Positions 10,547 to 23,268 of a stretch of DNA of 64,000 nucleotides are shown piece by piece (positions within the stretch are counted from its first letter, which is position 1; each line of letters opens with the position of its first letter). This DNA is from Marasmius tenuissimus (lineage: Eukaryota; Basidiomycota; Agaricomycetes; Agaricales; Marasmiaceae): assembly GCA_029532415.1 (NCBI GenBank), contig JAQOTA010000059.1, positions 124,001 to 188,000 of the forward strand. Direction: 5' to 3'. The notes below the pieces were generated by a model. That model did no database searches, had not been told where the DNA came from, and worked only from the letters and a program-made list of their open reading frames with translations. The position numbers were made by a program, and so were the translations under genes.

Positions 10547-13500
10547 GAAACCGTCATACAGGCCGAGCTGCGTCCGAAGACGTCCTTTAATAAATGTATC
10601 GATTAGTTCAGGGAACCAGAGGCCACATGATGGTGGCAAAATGGGCTGCGTCGCGTCGCGCATATCTGAGTACTATAGTGTTTAGTCATCCTGTTTCACA
10701 GGCCAATAATGTATTGGCTGAATCGATGTCCACTCCTTTGCGAAAATCTGTGCATTGCACATTTTGTACCGCTGGCAACAGAGTTGAATAGACTTCAACA
10801 CAGAGTTGGTGCCTGCCTGGCCGGAACCCAGTCATCAGTCATTTTCTCAATTCAGGCGAGATGAAATGAGCTTCTCGGGGGATAATCAATACTATTCTGT
10901 CACACGATGTGCGATGGGGGGGATATGCGATTTTTTCCAGATGAGGGTGTTCCCGCCGGTCCCTTGCCTCGGGAATTCTTTCAAGCAAATTGTAGTACTC
11001 AAGGCCTTGTAACTATCACCGTTAGCATGGAAGCCCAAAGGAGCATGAATGAGACCTGAGAAACATCGGAATTTTGGGCGTGATGCGAGCGTGACAGTCC
11101 AGAAACCATGTATTGATGAATGGGACTCACGGGGGAGAGTATACAATCATCTTGAGATAGATTGGTGGTGCCTATCTGCCAAAATCTAGAGGGGTAGGGT
11201 CAAGAGAGCGAGCTCGATGAGGGAAGGAGGATGGGAGGGAGCTGAAGTAGCGGCGTAAATGAGCCTGTGAACCGATCGCCATCAAGGGATATGATTAGCC
11301 GCCGCTCGTGACAAACCGTGACCCAAAAGGGTCGCAGTTCTTGTTCCCGCCTCGGTCATCGCCTGACACAAGGAGGGGAGAAGGTAAAAACTGGTAAAAA
11401 TCCCAAAAATTCAGGTTAAGCATTCTTCCATATATCAAATGCTTCTATCATAAAGAAATTACGATAGGTGCTTTACAGGAGTGGCGGAAGGAAAATTCCA
11501 AAAAAGTTGCAATTCCCCCCCTAGAATAGTAATATTCAACAATCAGTGCTTCATACTTAGAGCGAGGTACAGTATTTTACCACTCCTTGAGACACCATCG
11601 GTCCTTGATACAGTTGAGTTTTCTGGTGGTTTGAAGGGTCCGCTATATCATCAAAGGTACTTATATTATGTATTATCAATGCCTCATTCAATGGTTTGTT
11701 TTGGACCCATACCTGAAGTGTTCACAGAGCAGTGCTTTGAGGAGTGATTTTGAGAACCACGGCCAAATTTTTATTTTGTGAATGGTGGTTGCTATCTGCG
11801 ACTTTCTACAGATAAAAGGTCATTGACACCGATTTTATGCACAAATACACCTGCTCACCAAAAATCTCGATATCCGGGTCTCCCGTTCGCAGGCGAGACA
11901 GCGAACATGGTCGTCGAGGAGACGCGGCGTGACCCGTGTCACGGATCATAACGCGTCGTAACACCTGTGACACGTGTTGTCGTTCTCCATCTGAGTCGGA
12001 CTGACCTTCATTTGACTACTCTACGATGTCCTTTACAGCTTGCAGGACCAAGATTTTACCTCTCACAACATCTAATTTACAGATGAAGCCCGTCATTTAC
12101 TTTCTGGGGCCATGTATCTTGAGCGTGACAAAGTGTACCAAGGAGCCGGGAATGGATCAAATTGGGTCTTCTGACTGCAAGCACCGCGACGGATGACCGC
12201 GACATGGTACCAGTACAAAATTTTGCACCAATGTACTAGGGATATAAAGGTATGTTTCAATCTACTTCCCGTCCCAAACCGTGGCCCCATTGAAATTGTA
12301 CAGGCCCAATACCTTTTTGGTGTATCAAGGAATGGTAAAATACTGTATGGTATCGTGGGAAAGCTTGAATAGGGGCCTTATTTTCTCCGGATCCCAAGCC
12401 GACTTTTGTTTCCAACCACCACCACCATATTGCTTTTCCGATTCTCTACCATAGATACAACTGGTTCTCACCCACTTTTCTCCCTTTTCAAGCCGTCGTC
12501 TCAGAGCACAGTCTGTAGGCCGGACTTTTGAAGATCGACAGTGGCGCAGGGCGGTATGCAGCACCGTGGCAACGATCAGTGAAGTTGTAGATCGCATGGT
12601 CACAAATAAATGCAACTTCTCTCTACTATCGTATCCCAGTATCTGACGCTTGGGGCCGATCAATTCTACCTCGGCCACCTGCTCTCCATGCATTTGGAGC
12701 CTCAAACCGGTACGGTGATCCTTTCGATGCGAAACCAATGCGAAACTTCGTCCCGTCGCCCTTACATCCTCCCCTGAGCCTTACTTATCCTTGCTGCAAG
12801 TCCCCGTCTCATTTGTCAAACTCTTCCTCCCAGCGGGCCTAGCGTGTCCCTACTCACATAGGGCCAGGGGCTTTCAAGAACCGATTCATTCCATAATCCA
12901 TTCGCCTTGAGGCGGGCTTGGAGGGGCATCGTTACTCAAGGACACGGGAAACAGAACGTCCCGAATCGGATTATAAAAGGACATCCCTGTCAGCGAACCG
13001 CGAGCATATGGTGCTTCACTCAGAAAGATAAAGAGGGAGATTCGATCCAGACCTGCCGGGAGGACTACCGATTGACTGCGAGACATGTCATACACATACT
13101 GGGCCGGGTTCAAATGTGACAGAGTGATATGTGGCATTCTGTAGGTAAAGGACTCAGAACAGCATTGATACAACTCAACTGAGAGAGCGTTTGGCGGGGC
13201 CTGGGGACTTTATGCACAGAGTCGAGTGGTAGCCTCAACTCTTCGTAGAATAAGATATGACCAGCAAGGTAATCGGAGGGCAATATGATTTAACAGTCCT
13301 TGAGAATATAGGGTAACGGATGGATCGATTGATTGCGCACCTGTGGCGGAAACATCCAAATATTTCACGTCGTGACACTGGACACGTAAAACTTCAGGAC
13401 ATTCGTGACATTAATTGACGATGAAGACCTAAGTAAAGGGACGGAGAGGACACATCGCTCCAAAGACTCATGTTACCTTGCGGAAATTCTACCAAGAGTG

Positions 13501-15940
13501 GTTATCGCGCTCCCGAGCGAACCCCCGGATTGTGGTGGCGAACTACTGGGTAGTACGATTGAACCTTGTTAAATAGCCAACACGTTATTGTGATTCGGAT
13601 GGTCGAAGATACGTTCGTCTGAGAATCGGTCGGATGGCGTCGTACCCGCAAGTGACCCACCCTTGTTTCCAAATCCACGGCTCCAGTAGTCCGCGCTCTT
13701 GATCGATTGTTCACCCGAGTTGCACTGCCGCATGTCAGCAAGAAGTCCGGTAAGAGTATTTGTGGACCTATCAGGGCTACTATCGAGGGTTCCTCTGTTC
13801 GCTGCACAGTAAACAACTTGACGAGATGCGGGAGCGAGGTCGGGAGGTAGTCGAGAGATACAAGGCAGTTCAATTTCAACACAGGTTGAAGAGGTCCCAA
13901 GATTTGTTGCGATTATACGAGAAGCTCCAGAGAAATCACTCGAAAAGCTAACGTCGTTAGTTCCGCGGCCTCCATCTGAGTTTTCAGGGGCAGATCTTGG
14001 TTCAAATACGCCTCAAGCCTGTGTTTCTTGTCTGTAGTTGGCAGTACTTTTAGTGGTTTATGGTTCTGGTAGAAGGATGGCTGGAGACAGGGCGAGCAAA
14101 GATGTCGATCCTCCTCTGACTGCATACACCATCATTATCCTGAGGAACCGGCATAGTTGGGTAGAGTACCGATTTGAACGGCCACAACTGAGCGTTTTTT
14201 GAGCAACGTAAATGGGAAATGCTGCATTGAGACCTACGGGATTTGAGGGGGGTGCTATGTAGAGGCGTCACAGTCGCAGATTGTGAGGCTGAGCAGAAGA
14301 CAGTTGTGGGTGATCTTGAACATAAGACAATAGGCGTTTTGGGCTTTGAGTCTGAGGAAGGCTAGATCGAAAAGCCCATCACGCCACGTGGCTGGTACGC
14401 CAAACCGGACAAACAAATTTACACACTCTTGCTGTCGCGCCACCATCATCCATCAGTTCGAAAGAACAGCCAGTACGAGGAGAAAGCGGCCATGACACCG
14501 TCGGCCCCCTTGCTTTCCGTATCCTACCTCTCTACGTGCCTGTCGGTCGAATTCTCCGACTATCCTTGGCCTATTCCCCCCAGGACCCACTGACTCATAT
14601 CCTGCCAGTAGGTTCTTGACAACGGTCGTTGCCCTCCATCGAACATACTGCTCTCCCGGTCTCTTTATGCACGGCTAATTCACGTCAACCGCGGACTTAT
14701 CTCCATATAACCGTCCGTGAGTTCAAGGGTGCTATTCAAGTCAAAACAACTGTCTCTATGTCGTCTGTTCAAATTTGAACACGGGTAATTATGTGGCGTT
14801 GGTTGTGGTCGCACTTGAGCTTGAGCTGTTGCTGATATCGCTGTTTAGATTCCTGTATCAATGTTATGTCTGTTTATTGCTCACCCACATCCTCTCATGT
14901 CATGACGACAAGTCTCGGTGAAATATCCCCCGTTGGGCCTGTGTGAAACCCGAGAGCTTGGATGGCTTGAATGTGATCTAGTCCACATTCAGAAGTCAAT
15001 CGCCTCGACAGTGTACATGGGCCGGAGCCCAATCTGTACCATCTCATTTTCGGAAGTGGGACCTAGCACTCAGAGTGCCAGGCATAACAGGACAATGACG
15101 ATTGCGCTCATTGTGGAACATCGAAAAGCCTCCATTTTAGCGTCGGAGTCATTGCCCGACGCTTTTGACGGGTACTTGGACCAGAATCCCACCCTCCCAT
15201 CGAATGATGCCTGGCGCCTGGGCTCAAGATGCCGGGAGAATCTCTGTGTCTTCATTCTGCGGCACCGTGTGTTAATTCAACATATGGTTCAGTGATCGTT
15301 CTAACAAACCTAATAGATGCGCCCGGGACATTTCGATCCTATTAACCTTTTACGATATCTTTCACCCATTCAGCGTTCCTATGATTGCGGGAATCAAATG
15401 ATACGCAACGATGTCTGAGCGGCACTTTTAGACGTCGTGGGAGTGGCGTTGATGTTAGAAAACCAGCGAGAACCCGTCACTGGGGTTGTCACAATCGGCT
15501 CCAATCGTCCAGCGTAACTGTGCACAAAAGCCTAATTGTTTTTGTCCTGTTACCTAACGCCATAGAGCTGGGTCCCGGGAGCAGTAGACTAGCCAGGGAT
15601 AATGTCCTCGAGTTCGGTCGCTCCCCGGTAATATCTTGTTTCCATTCAGGTGTCATCTCGTTCTTACATTTTAGATCTACTGCCCCTTGTTGATAACGAC
15701 AGTCCCTAAAACTCTATCCATAAATTCATCGAATGGATCTTTTCGAGTCGGTGCCGTAACTTCCCCAGCAAGTTCATCCATCAGTCACCTGTTATATACA
15801 AGTCTGATTGATAAAGGAGGGCTGGCGCGCATTCGCTCATAAAACCCTCCTCATTCTAATCTCCACTAGGTAAACTTCCTTCTCGCCACTATACCCCCCA
15901 TACTCCTTCCTGGTCATTCTTCGGCAACCTGGTACCTCTA
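10547..15940. other. 5.4 kb gene-poor region
   Basis: No gene is supportable. Contents noted: an AT-rich block at about 11370-11850; an 8-bp inverted repeat (CGTGTCAC / GTGACACG) at 11935-11974; a minus-strand 137-codon open frame at 12325-12738 (contains GLRLQMHGEQVAEVEL), which might be a remnant of an unknown protein; a plus-strand open frame at 13760-13951 with helix-like sequence (QLDEMRERGREVVERYKAV); and a plus-strand 125-codon frame at 14918-15295. None has splice-linked neighbours or a recognised domain. Composition and broken frames suggest old, decayed sequence. Confidence 0.4.
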
Positions 15941-17148
15941 ATGATCATGCAGCGTGCTACTTGTACTGGACTTCGAATCAGATCCCCATCTGATGCACGC
16001 GTTGTCTTCCATGCTGTCTTGCTGAACGTCCTACCCATGGTCACTCGACGCCTGGACGCAGAAGAACGCTCCCTGATCACCCCTGGCTCCGTCTATGTCT
16101 GGGAAGAGAGGGGACCGCAAGCAGAACTCACTGGGGTATGTAGTCATGCCTATTGACAAATTCGTCTTGATTGATCCCTTAATCCAGGTCGGGATCGAAC
16201 GGTGGACTGATGGTCAGTATACGTCGACTATTGAGACCAGAGCTTCGCATTGTAACCTGAGGGCACCTGATTATTAGGTATTAGATGGGGACCTTCGCGA
16301 GTCAGGGAGGTGAGCAAGCCTTTTCCGAGTCGCCGCCGTTCTCCAGCCCCGAGATATCCCTGGGCTGATCACAACGTATAGGGCTTCTTGTTCTATCACG
16401 AAAAGCAAGACCATCATAGCCTCTATTCCGACTCTGTATATGACCCCGCCAATGCGTATGTACAACTGTTAAATCCTCTCAGCCATGCGCGACTCATGTA
16501 ACGCCGGTCATACAGCTCGGGACTACGGAGGGACTCCTCACGGTCAATTCTTATAAAGCAAACATATACAGTATTTGTTGATACCCCGCGAGGTCAGCGG
16601 AAATGGCATTTGAGTGAGTCGTTTGTTCTAAACTTCGAGGATACTAGATACTGAGCTCTCAATCAGTCGCGTATTTTACTGAGGAATCCCTGGAGCGTCT
16701 CCAGAGCGTTGATGACTTACCGCATCTTGCTACGCTAGCTGTCCCCCATGGGCGGTACAAAAGCGCAAGGTCTGCGAAGGGACGACCAGAACACATATTC
16801 AACATAGATGACCAACAGGAAACAAGAGTGGAATACATCCCCTACACACCGCAAGGAATGACATCCCCGATGTCCTCTGCTTCTCCTCCAAACGAGTCGC
16901 CTTATTCCCCTAGACGGCGCTCGGAGAGGGAATCTTCACAGCCCTCATACCCGTTAGCTCCTACATCCCCCTCTAGCCCACACAATCCGGTGCATCACCC
17001 AGATCGGCCACGTCGAGTACGTCCGGGTACAGAGAACCTAGCGCCTTTGGTTTACCTCCAGGCTGTGTCTCCACCGCGACGCCACCCTGAAGACGAAAAA
17101 ACTCTGAAGTTGCTTGGACATGGACCACGGGCATACAACTTCATGTAG
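15941..17148 (+). CDS. WOPR-domain (Gti1/Pac2 family) transcription regulator
   Basis: WOPR proteins (Wor1, Ryp1, Mit1, Gti1, Pac2) are fungal DNA-binding regulators of morphological switching. Exon 1 (15941-16135) has the N-terminal WOPR half: VVFHAVLLNVLPMVTRRLD, LITPGSVYVWEE. Two short exons give the signature IERWTDG and RWGPSRVREGFLFYHE. A later exon gives the second half, LIKQTYTVFVDTPRGQRKWHL, followed after an intron by AYFTEE. The spacer between halves is short. The remainder (last exon to 17148) is Pro/Ser-rich with several SP motifs (SPYSPRR, PTSPSSPH), possible phosphorylation sites. Six GT-AG exons keep frame. Start is MIMQRATC at 15941; Met at 15947 is an alternative. The target genes cannot be inferred. 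Confidence 0.85.
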
Positions 17149-17917
17149 AATCCTTAATCGGAGTTGTAGCCTCGCCGGGCCTGGCGGGCATATTTATGTA
17201 GGGTTATCTATTCACACACTGTATTCCTATGCATACCTCTTAGATCTCCTGTATTGACACACGTACTTAGCTGTATGCTGTATACCCGAATTCATAGTTT
17301 ACATTGTCAGTGCGTTGATCGCGGGAATACCTCAAGACGTTGCCCGATTGAAGCTGCCTGGGGGCTGAAAGCAAAGGGGAAGATCGGTTTAGGCTACATA
17401 AGTTCCGCTGCATTGAGGGCACTGCCGCCCTGTAACGCTTGCCAGCAAGAGAACAGCGCGCGGCTAAAAGGTTTCTATCAGCTTACTTGACGACATACGC
17501 AAGTACTTGAGTGGCGTGATCAGAAGCCCTACGAACGGCGCTAGGCAGCGACGATTCGGTCACTTGTGCTAGCAATCTCATAACAAATGCTGTCGCAGTC
17601 CATTTTAGCACGAGGATACAACTAAGGAACTTGCTACAGTCAAGGGGCGCACGAGAACCGTAGGTTATTTCGGAAGTGGCGTTGCGTACCCGCTGAGTTG
17701 ACCACGCCAGAGGTGAACCCTGAATAATTGAGCGCCATGATTGATACCATAGGACACGAATACGAGAATCCGAAGAAGGATGCTGTCATTAAGGTGTCAA
17801 AGCGGGGTAGAAGCTTCGTTGGGACCTGGAAGTATGTATATGCAAGTCGTACACAGATGTGGTATAGGTCCGATTCCTTCATTCCAAGAAAATTCTGAGA
17901 CGGCGAACATCCTCGAT
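17149..17917. other. convergent intergenic region
   Basis: It lies between the 3' ends of the WOPR gene (+) and the DUF3844 gene (-). Open frames at 17254-17490 and 17640-17882 show no domain; the frame at 17780-18070 is the antisense of the DUF3844 membrane helix. Confidence 0.45.
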
Positions 17918-19084
17918 CTACTCTCTCCTCGCATTCACAGCGGTTCCCGTAAGTGTAGGTGGAAGCGATTCTTGACCCACGTTGTAGAGGAAAGAAACGG
18001 AACCAAGGACGAGGACAATCATCACAATGGCGGTACCCACAAACAAGACGAACGGACTGATAACAGTTAGTTATTAGTTTCGGGTGTGAGCTACAGCTTT
18101 GACACCAAACTCACCCGCTGACATCCTTCCTCTCGCAACTTTCCCCTACCCAATGTTCTGTTTTGACCGCATTGCCCTTTCCGGTTGTGGTAGCCTTGCA
18201 TGCGCACACGAAGCATGTCTTTCCAATCTTAGACGCTTCTACACATTGTCCACGACCCGAGCAGCTGGATGTAGCATTATTGCAGATATCTGCCGTAGTG
18301 AAGCAAGTGGAAATGGAGTCGATGGGGTGCTGCGGAGGCACACGGACCGGAGCCTGCGACTGTAGAGTGTCCTCCTGACGTTTACTGAACGAGGAATGCG
18401 ATCCGTGCGTCAAAACGGCCAGTTGAACACGACCGTCTTCCACAACTGACTCGAGCAAACCTGCGGTTTCGGCAACGGCAGCCTTGTACTCGTCGCTCTC
18501 GAGGCCAGATTCTGCTCGCAGCCGTGACAGAGAGGAGAGGTCCAGAGCAGCAAATACGGGCTCCCCTGTGGCGCGAATGGAAGAGAACATCGAACGAATC
18601 TCGGTGGCATCCCATTTCGAGGAAAGGGACTCGTAAATCGAAGAGTAGCCATTGCTGGCACGATGGAGATATGTAGAAAGAACGGAATTCAGTGATTCGA
18701 CACTTTCTGAGTCTGGGATGAAGAGCTTGAACGACGGCTGCAAGGACAACGGAAGGACCGCTAATTCTTCCGGATCAGCACAAGCATGACGACAACAAGC
18801 AAGTACAAGCACGTACCTTCTGCGTCGGCCTCGTCGACAGTCATGACAAGTGCACTCTTCTGCTCCTGTGCAACAAAGCTCTCCTGTTCGTATATAACCT
18901 TGAATGAGTCCCTGACGGATTCATAAATCTCGAGCCCCAGATGGTGTGAGAGAGCAGAGCTGGCATCTTCAGGAGACAATTTAGGTGCGAATGAGGGTGA
19001 ATGTGGCCATAGGTATACATTCACTGCGTTTGCAGACTGAAGCAGAGATAGACACAAGCCCAGCGATGAGATACTGAGCAACAT
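17918..19084 (-). CDS. DUF3844-type secretory-pathway membrane protein with EGF-like Cys-rich motif
   Basis: Predicted 352 aa in three exons (18817-19084, 18115-18766, 17918-18056). A signal peptide (MLLSISSLGLCLSLLQSANA) leads a lumenal domain (VYLWPHSPSFAPKLSPEDAS onward). This is followed by the conserved cysteine cluster CFTTADICNNATSSCSGRG, CVEASK, CFVCAC and WVGESCERKDVS. Exon 3 supplies one transmembrane helix (PFVLFVGTAIVMIVLVLG), the expected type I layout of the fungal DUF3844 family, then a short tail. The family is thought to sit in ER or vacuolar membranes; the molecular role is unknown. An upstream in-frame start (19330) would remove the signal peptide from the N-terminus, so 19084 is preferred. 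Confidence 0.82.
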
Positions 19085-19922
19085 GGTGTTGGAGGGCAGG
19101 ATGGGGTGGTAGTTTGCCCATGTTTGGCAGCCAGTTCCGATTCGTCTAAGCGCTCTCGGGCGCTCTCGAGACTGAACCACGATGTCGACTCTAATTCTCC
19201 AAGTTTCAACGAATTCAACCTTCAAGTGTTCTCCAACCTGCCTTGTACCTTTGGATGATTCCCGAATATCTGGACCGACATGTCTTGTTTCGCGATTAGT
19301 TCGAGACTCGAGGGAATCCGTCAAATCCATGGTATTTTTGGTATCAATTCGTTTGTATGCCCTGGAGCCTCAACCGCACACGAGATAAAAATCGAGGAAC
19401 CCGCAGTCTACTGTTCACGAATCGCAGCTTTCTCGTTCATTTTCGCTCGTACTTTACTCATGCTCGCTCGTTGAGCGATCACAAGGGCTTTCTGAAGGGT
19501 CCCTATCTGACTCATACAGCAATACATTACTTAGCCACTGTGCACGGAGCCGTATGGCGCGATACCCCAGCCCGCTGCGAGCTGCTGCGAGTCAATGTAA
19601 GTATTCCGCGATATACGCTCCACTTGTTGAATTATGGTCTGGATTGACAATACGTTCTTCTTTTCAGGTCCGATACGGTGCTCAGGACTAGCCGTTCAAC
19701 AACAAGCTTGACCAATTCTGGGAGGCTGAGTTTATTTATTCGCACCTGTGCATGACAGCAGACCTATCTATGTCTGTGATTCATGGAACTAATGCGCGAA
19801 CAAAGAACAAGCGTCGCAGTGTTCGAGTCATAAATTTAAGCGCCTCCTGATATTGCGCTCATACAAAAGGTGTAAGTGACCTGAGTAGTGCAGGTATTCA
19901 TCCTTGTCTTTCCACCTCAAAA
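19085..19922. other. divergent promoter region
   Basis: It separates the divergent DUF3844 (-) and arrestin-like (+) genes. Several short open frames overlap here without domains. It should contain both promoters. Confidence 0.5.
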
Positions 19923-21451
19923 ATGAGTCTTCCGCCTTCGTATTCATCTTCTTGTCCGTTGCCGGACTATTCGTCTGACCCCGCGCAGGACGAAAGAAGA
20001 CTAGTCTACCAGAGACGTCCTCAGTACGACCACGGACGAGATGGTATCTACCTTCACAAGGAAGATAAAGTCACCCTCCTACTGGCAAATCAGAGGCAGG
20101 GACGTCGCTACCGGAGTATGGACGGCGCGCAATTGTTTCTGGTTCAATCATCCTCGACGACCCTCATTCCATAGAGGAGGTCAAGCTGGAGGTTAGTGCT
20201 CCTTTGATATCATGGGCGTACCTATTCACTGACCTACATCCTTGCAGCTCAAATGTCGTGTTGAATTTTTGACACTTGCTCAGGGATTCCTGAGCAGAGA
20301 AATCTCCCGCATCTCGCACGTCCTCTATGATAGACAGCAGGCAGGCGATGCGTGCCCGTCTTCACTTCCTTTCTCTTGCGTATATCCCTCTGCCTTCAGA
20401 TCCGGAAATGCTTCCCACCCTCTCCCACCCACGTTTGACGAAACACTCTACGAAGAAAATGCTCAATACGCCCGAGTCTCCCATTCTCTCTCCGTTCTGG
20501 TCACGAAAACCCGAGGTCGAAAAGCTGCTGCTCTGCTCGGCAAGAACAAACAGTAAGATCATCCTTGAGTTATCCTGTAGCTTTCGTCGCGTCCTAACCA
20601 GTTCATTTCTTGAGGTGCTTCACCGTCGCCCTCAAATATCGACCACGGTCTCGTCCCCCGAGACCGATACCTTACGACTGCTCTTTCTTCTCGACAATAA
20701 AAGTATGCCCCGAAGAGTGGTCACAATCCGTTGTCACCATTGAACCCCGGCATCCAGGCTCTAGCTCCCTACAACCCATATCTTGCCAAGTCAGTATCTT
20801 CCTTCACAATCGATCCTGATTTCTGACGGCTGATGCGTCGGTAATCAGCTTTTCCTACCGTCTGTTGGGGTTTTCGAGATGAGGGAGACGATTCCATTTC
20901 ACATCCAGCTTGTAAGCTCCTCAGCCACCCTTTCCCGGCTTGTCCAGGGAGGCGATCAAAGTGAGTATCCGATTCCTTCCGCTTTGCCACTACGTCAGTA
21001 CTCACAGAGATTTCGCACAGATCACCCTCCGGTAAAAGTTACATTGGGACGACAGTTGATATTGGAGACGGACGATCGCAGATTCGCCGTCAACTTTGTC
21101 CTCGGGAAGGGAAAAGTCTCGTTCTCTCCGGGCTTCACGTCCTCACAGGATCGGCACGAAGGAGTTCTCAATTTTGAAGGCCAAGTTTGCCTGGACTCCG
21201 CAAAGGATGAGGTCCCGAGCTTCGACTCAGGCATGATTGCTGCTAGGGTGAGTCCTCAAAGCCTCATGCCGGACGTGTGAATTGTATACTGACTCATTCA
21301 TCATCAGGATTTCATCCGGGTTGAACTTGCACCCAAGGTGGCGTCGACCGCTACGTTGTTCTCAACGTTCAAACACGCACATGTTGTAAAATTGGTTACG
21401 GACCCTTGGTCAGACGCTCCAGATCCTTTTGGTTACGGTGCACTACTCTAG
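19923..21451 (+). CDS. arrestin-like N-domain protein with an apparent frameshift in exon 1
   Basis: Basidiomycete single-domain arrestin-like family, about 430 aa. The start MSLPPSYSSSCPLPDYSS is characteristic of the family. The N-lobe strands appear as KVTLLLANQ and YGRRAIVSGSIILDDP. The middle exon has PSSLPFSC, HPLPPTFDETL and SLSVLVTKTRGRK. Later exons contain KYRPRSRPPRPIP, STIKVCPEEWSQSV, TIPFHIQLV and the C-terminal KLVTDPWSD. The two N-lobe segments lie in different frames: the frame from 19923 stops at 20174, while the conserved frame resumes at about 20100. A 1-nt loss near 20091-20100 explains this. A 47-nt intron (20071-20117) would also restore frame, but would remove a core beta-strand. 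Arrestin-fold proteins commonly recruit ubiquitin ligases to membrane cargo. Whether this copy works depends on the frameshift being real. Confidence 0.78.
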
Positions 21452-21738
21452 TAGTAGTATCGCTTGGCTCGCGGGATATGTTTCACTATTAGACTATTAC
21501 CTTCGTTCAATCCATCTGTGTTAATTGGTTTCCAAGGTGTGCACGCACCACGTTTCTTACTTGGAGTGCGCAACGGAAGTAACGGAAGAAGCATATTTAC
21601 TTGATAATGTCTAGATCACCGATAAAGGCAAGGATCCCTGGAGCGGGAACAGATTTGTGAGATAGATTAAGTACATACTTGCGTTGCGGTAGATCCGAGG
21701 CTCTAAGTCTCTAAGTATTTGAGCAGACATGTATCGAA

Positions 21739-22992
21739 TTATGAGGGGTTTAGGATACGATTGGCCATCTCGAAGCCAAGGAATGTAGCACCATTGGCGA
21801 AAGGCGAACTGGCAAAAAAAGCTCAGGTAACAACCTCCAGCGCGGCAAAGAAGCTCATACCGAATGAGGGTCGGACCAAGACCACGGGTGAACGCTCTGA
21901 ATCCCTCCGCTCGCCAAACCTGGCGCACGCAATCTAATGAGTTCTTGTATTTTCGACCTGTTTCCGGGGAGAAACCGTCCGTTTGCATGCGAGACTTGAT
22001 CATGTCTATCGGATATATCACGGCCCAAAGCTAAGATGGTTCGTTCAGTAAATAACTCGTACAGCGTAAACAGTTATGGCATACCGCGTAGCCAGCTGCT
22101 GCTCCATAGAGAACCGCGTTTACCGGGCTGATCTGGTCGCGTCTAATGCCCTTTGTGGCAATCTCCCGCTGTACGAGCTTTTCATAGGCAAGGAAATAAA
22201 CACCATAACCGGTAGCTTCACGAAGGAATGTGACTCCCTGGCCTTTAAAGATGCCAGCAATGCCATGAGCCGAATAGATCTTTTTAATCGCGTCGAAAGG
22301 GCCGTTGTATGGGAAGTTCTTCACTTTCTGGGTTTGGAGACCTGCAACGCGGTTTTAAAGAAGTTTAGATTAACGGGAAGATCTCGTGAGATCGTCAAAC
22401 GCACGGATACGGATATGTTCCACGGGGCCCGAAACGAAGCCGTTCGCGAGGCCTGCGGCTACACCAGCCACGACAAGTTGTCCACCACTAAGAGCGTGTC
22501 CACCTGGGCCACCGGTCCCTGCGCGGAGGTTCCGTTCGGCAAAGAAGCGCTTCATGTACTCGATTACCCCGAATTGGATCGAAACGCAGACTCCGATACC
22601 GAGAAGAGGCGTTAACGTTCCCTAACGAAACTATGTTGGAGATATTCCGGAGTATCGATAAGATAATAGAGAACACGTACTTTGTAGAATGCAAGTGGTC
22701 CCTCGTTCTTCAAAATACCTCCCGCACAGTGCATCATGCCATTGTAGGTTCCCTTCGCCGAGGTTTGCATTCGCTTCAGAAGTTCTTTGGAGGTAAATCA
22801 TTCGTGTCTTTTAAGTCATACAGGTCAAGAGTTGTGACATACAACTTTGACGATGTCGAACGGTTGCCCGACGAGGACCTAGAGCAATACCACATGTAAA
22901 CTTTCGGAATGTTGACATCGGAGGGAAAAATTTACCTGAGCAATTCCTCCAGCTGTTCCAGCAGTCAAATCTTTGACTGTTTTCAACGACAT
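21739..22992 (-). CDS. mitochondrial carrier family protein (Ymc1/Ymc2-like)
   Basis: An SLC25-type inner-membrane transporter with the three-fold repeat. It starts MSLKTVKDLTAGTAGGIAQ. The three signature sites are QPFDIVKVRMQT (joined across an intron after the codon for V), GPVEHIRIR and YPIDMIKSRMQT. Other diagnostic stretches are KGTLTPLLGIGVCVSIQFG, FKGQGVTFLREATGYGVYFL and, at the C-terminus, PFANGATFLGFEMANRIL. Layout and the conserved GTLTPLLGIG segment resemble yeast Ymc1/Ymc2, implicated in glutamate or glycine-related transport; the substrate here is inference. Seven or so exons with GT-AG introns, no lesion. Divergent from the C2H2 gene, sharing a 276-bp promoter gap. Confidence 0.85.
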
Positions 22993-23268
22993 TGTTGCTT
23001 GAATCTGCTGCTTGTTGTTTCACTTGATGGTCCGAATGGTCAACCAACAGGCGATGGAGAGCAGGAAAAGCGCAGGGTGAACAGGTTGCAGCAGGTTACA
23101 GCACTGAACACCAATACCTGCGGTCCGGATATTCGCGTCCAAAATTCTGTATTAGTAAGCAAGCGGGGTCAAGATCAGTGGTCAAGATAAGATAACCGTT
23201 CATTATTCCCACAAAATTTATCGCACTGGCAGTCTCGAATTTCAATTTCTGGCTCTCAAGCTCGGACA

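Noticed and set aside
12325..12738. 137-codon minus-strand frame as a gene
   Set aside because: Some protein-like text but no domain, no splice partner and no clear start; left as part of the gene-poor region.
10547..15940. Retrotransposon or biosynthetic cluster in the gene desert
   Set aside because: No reverse transcriptase, integrase, transposase, LTR pair or biosynthetic domain was seen in any frame.
18761..19330. Upstream N-terminal extension of the DUF3844 protein
   Set aside because: It would bury the signal peptide; the Met at 19084 directly starts it.
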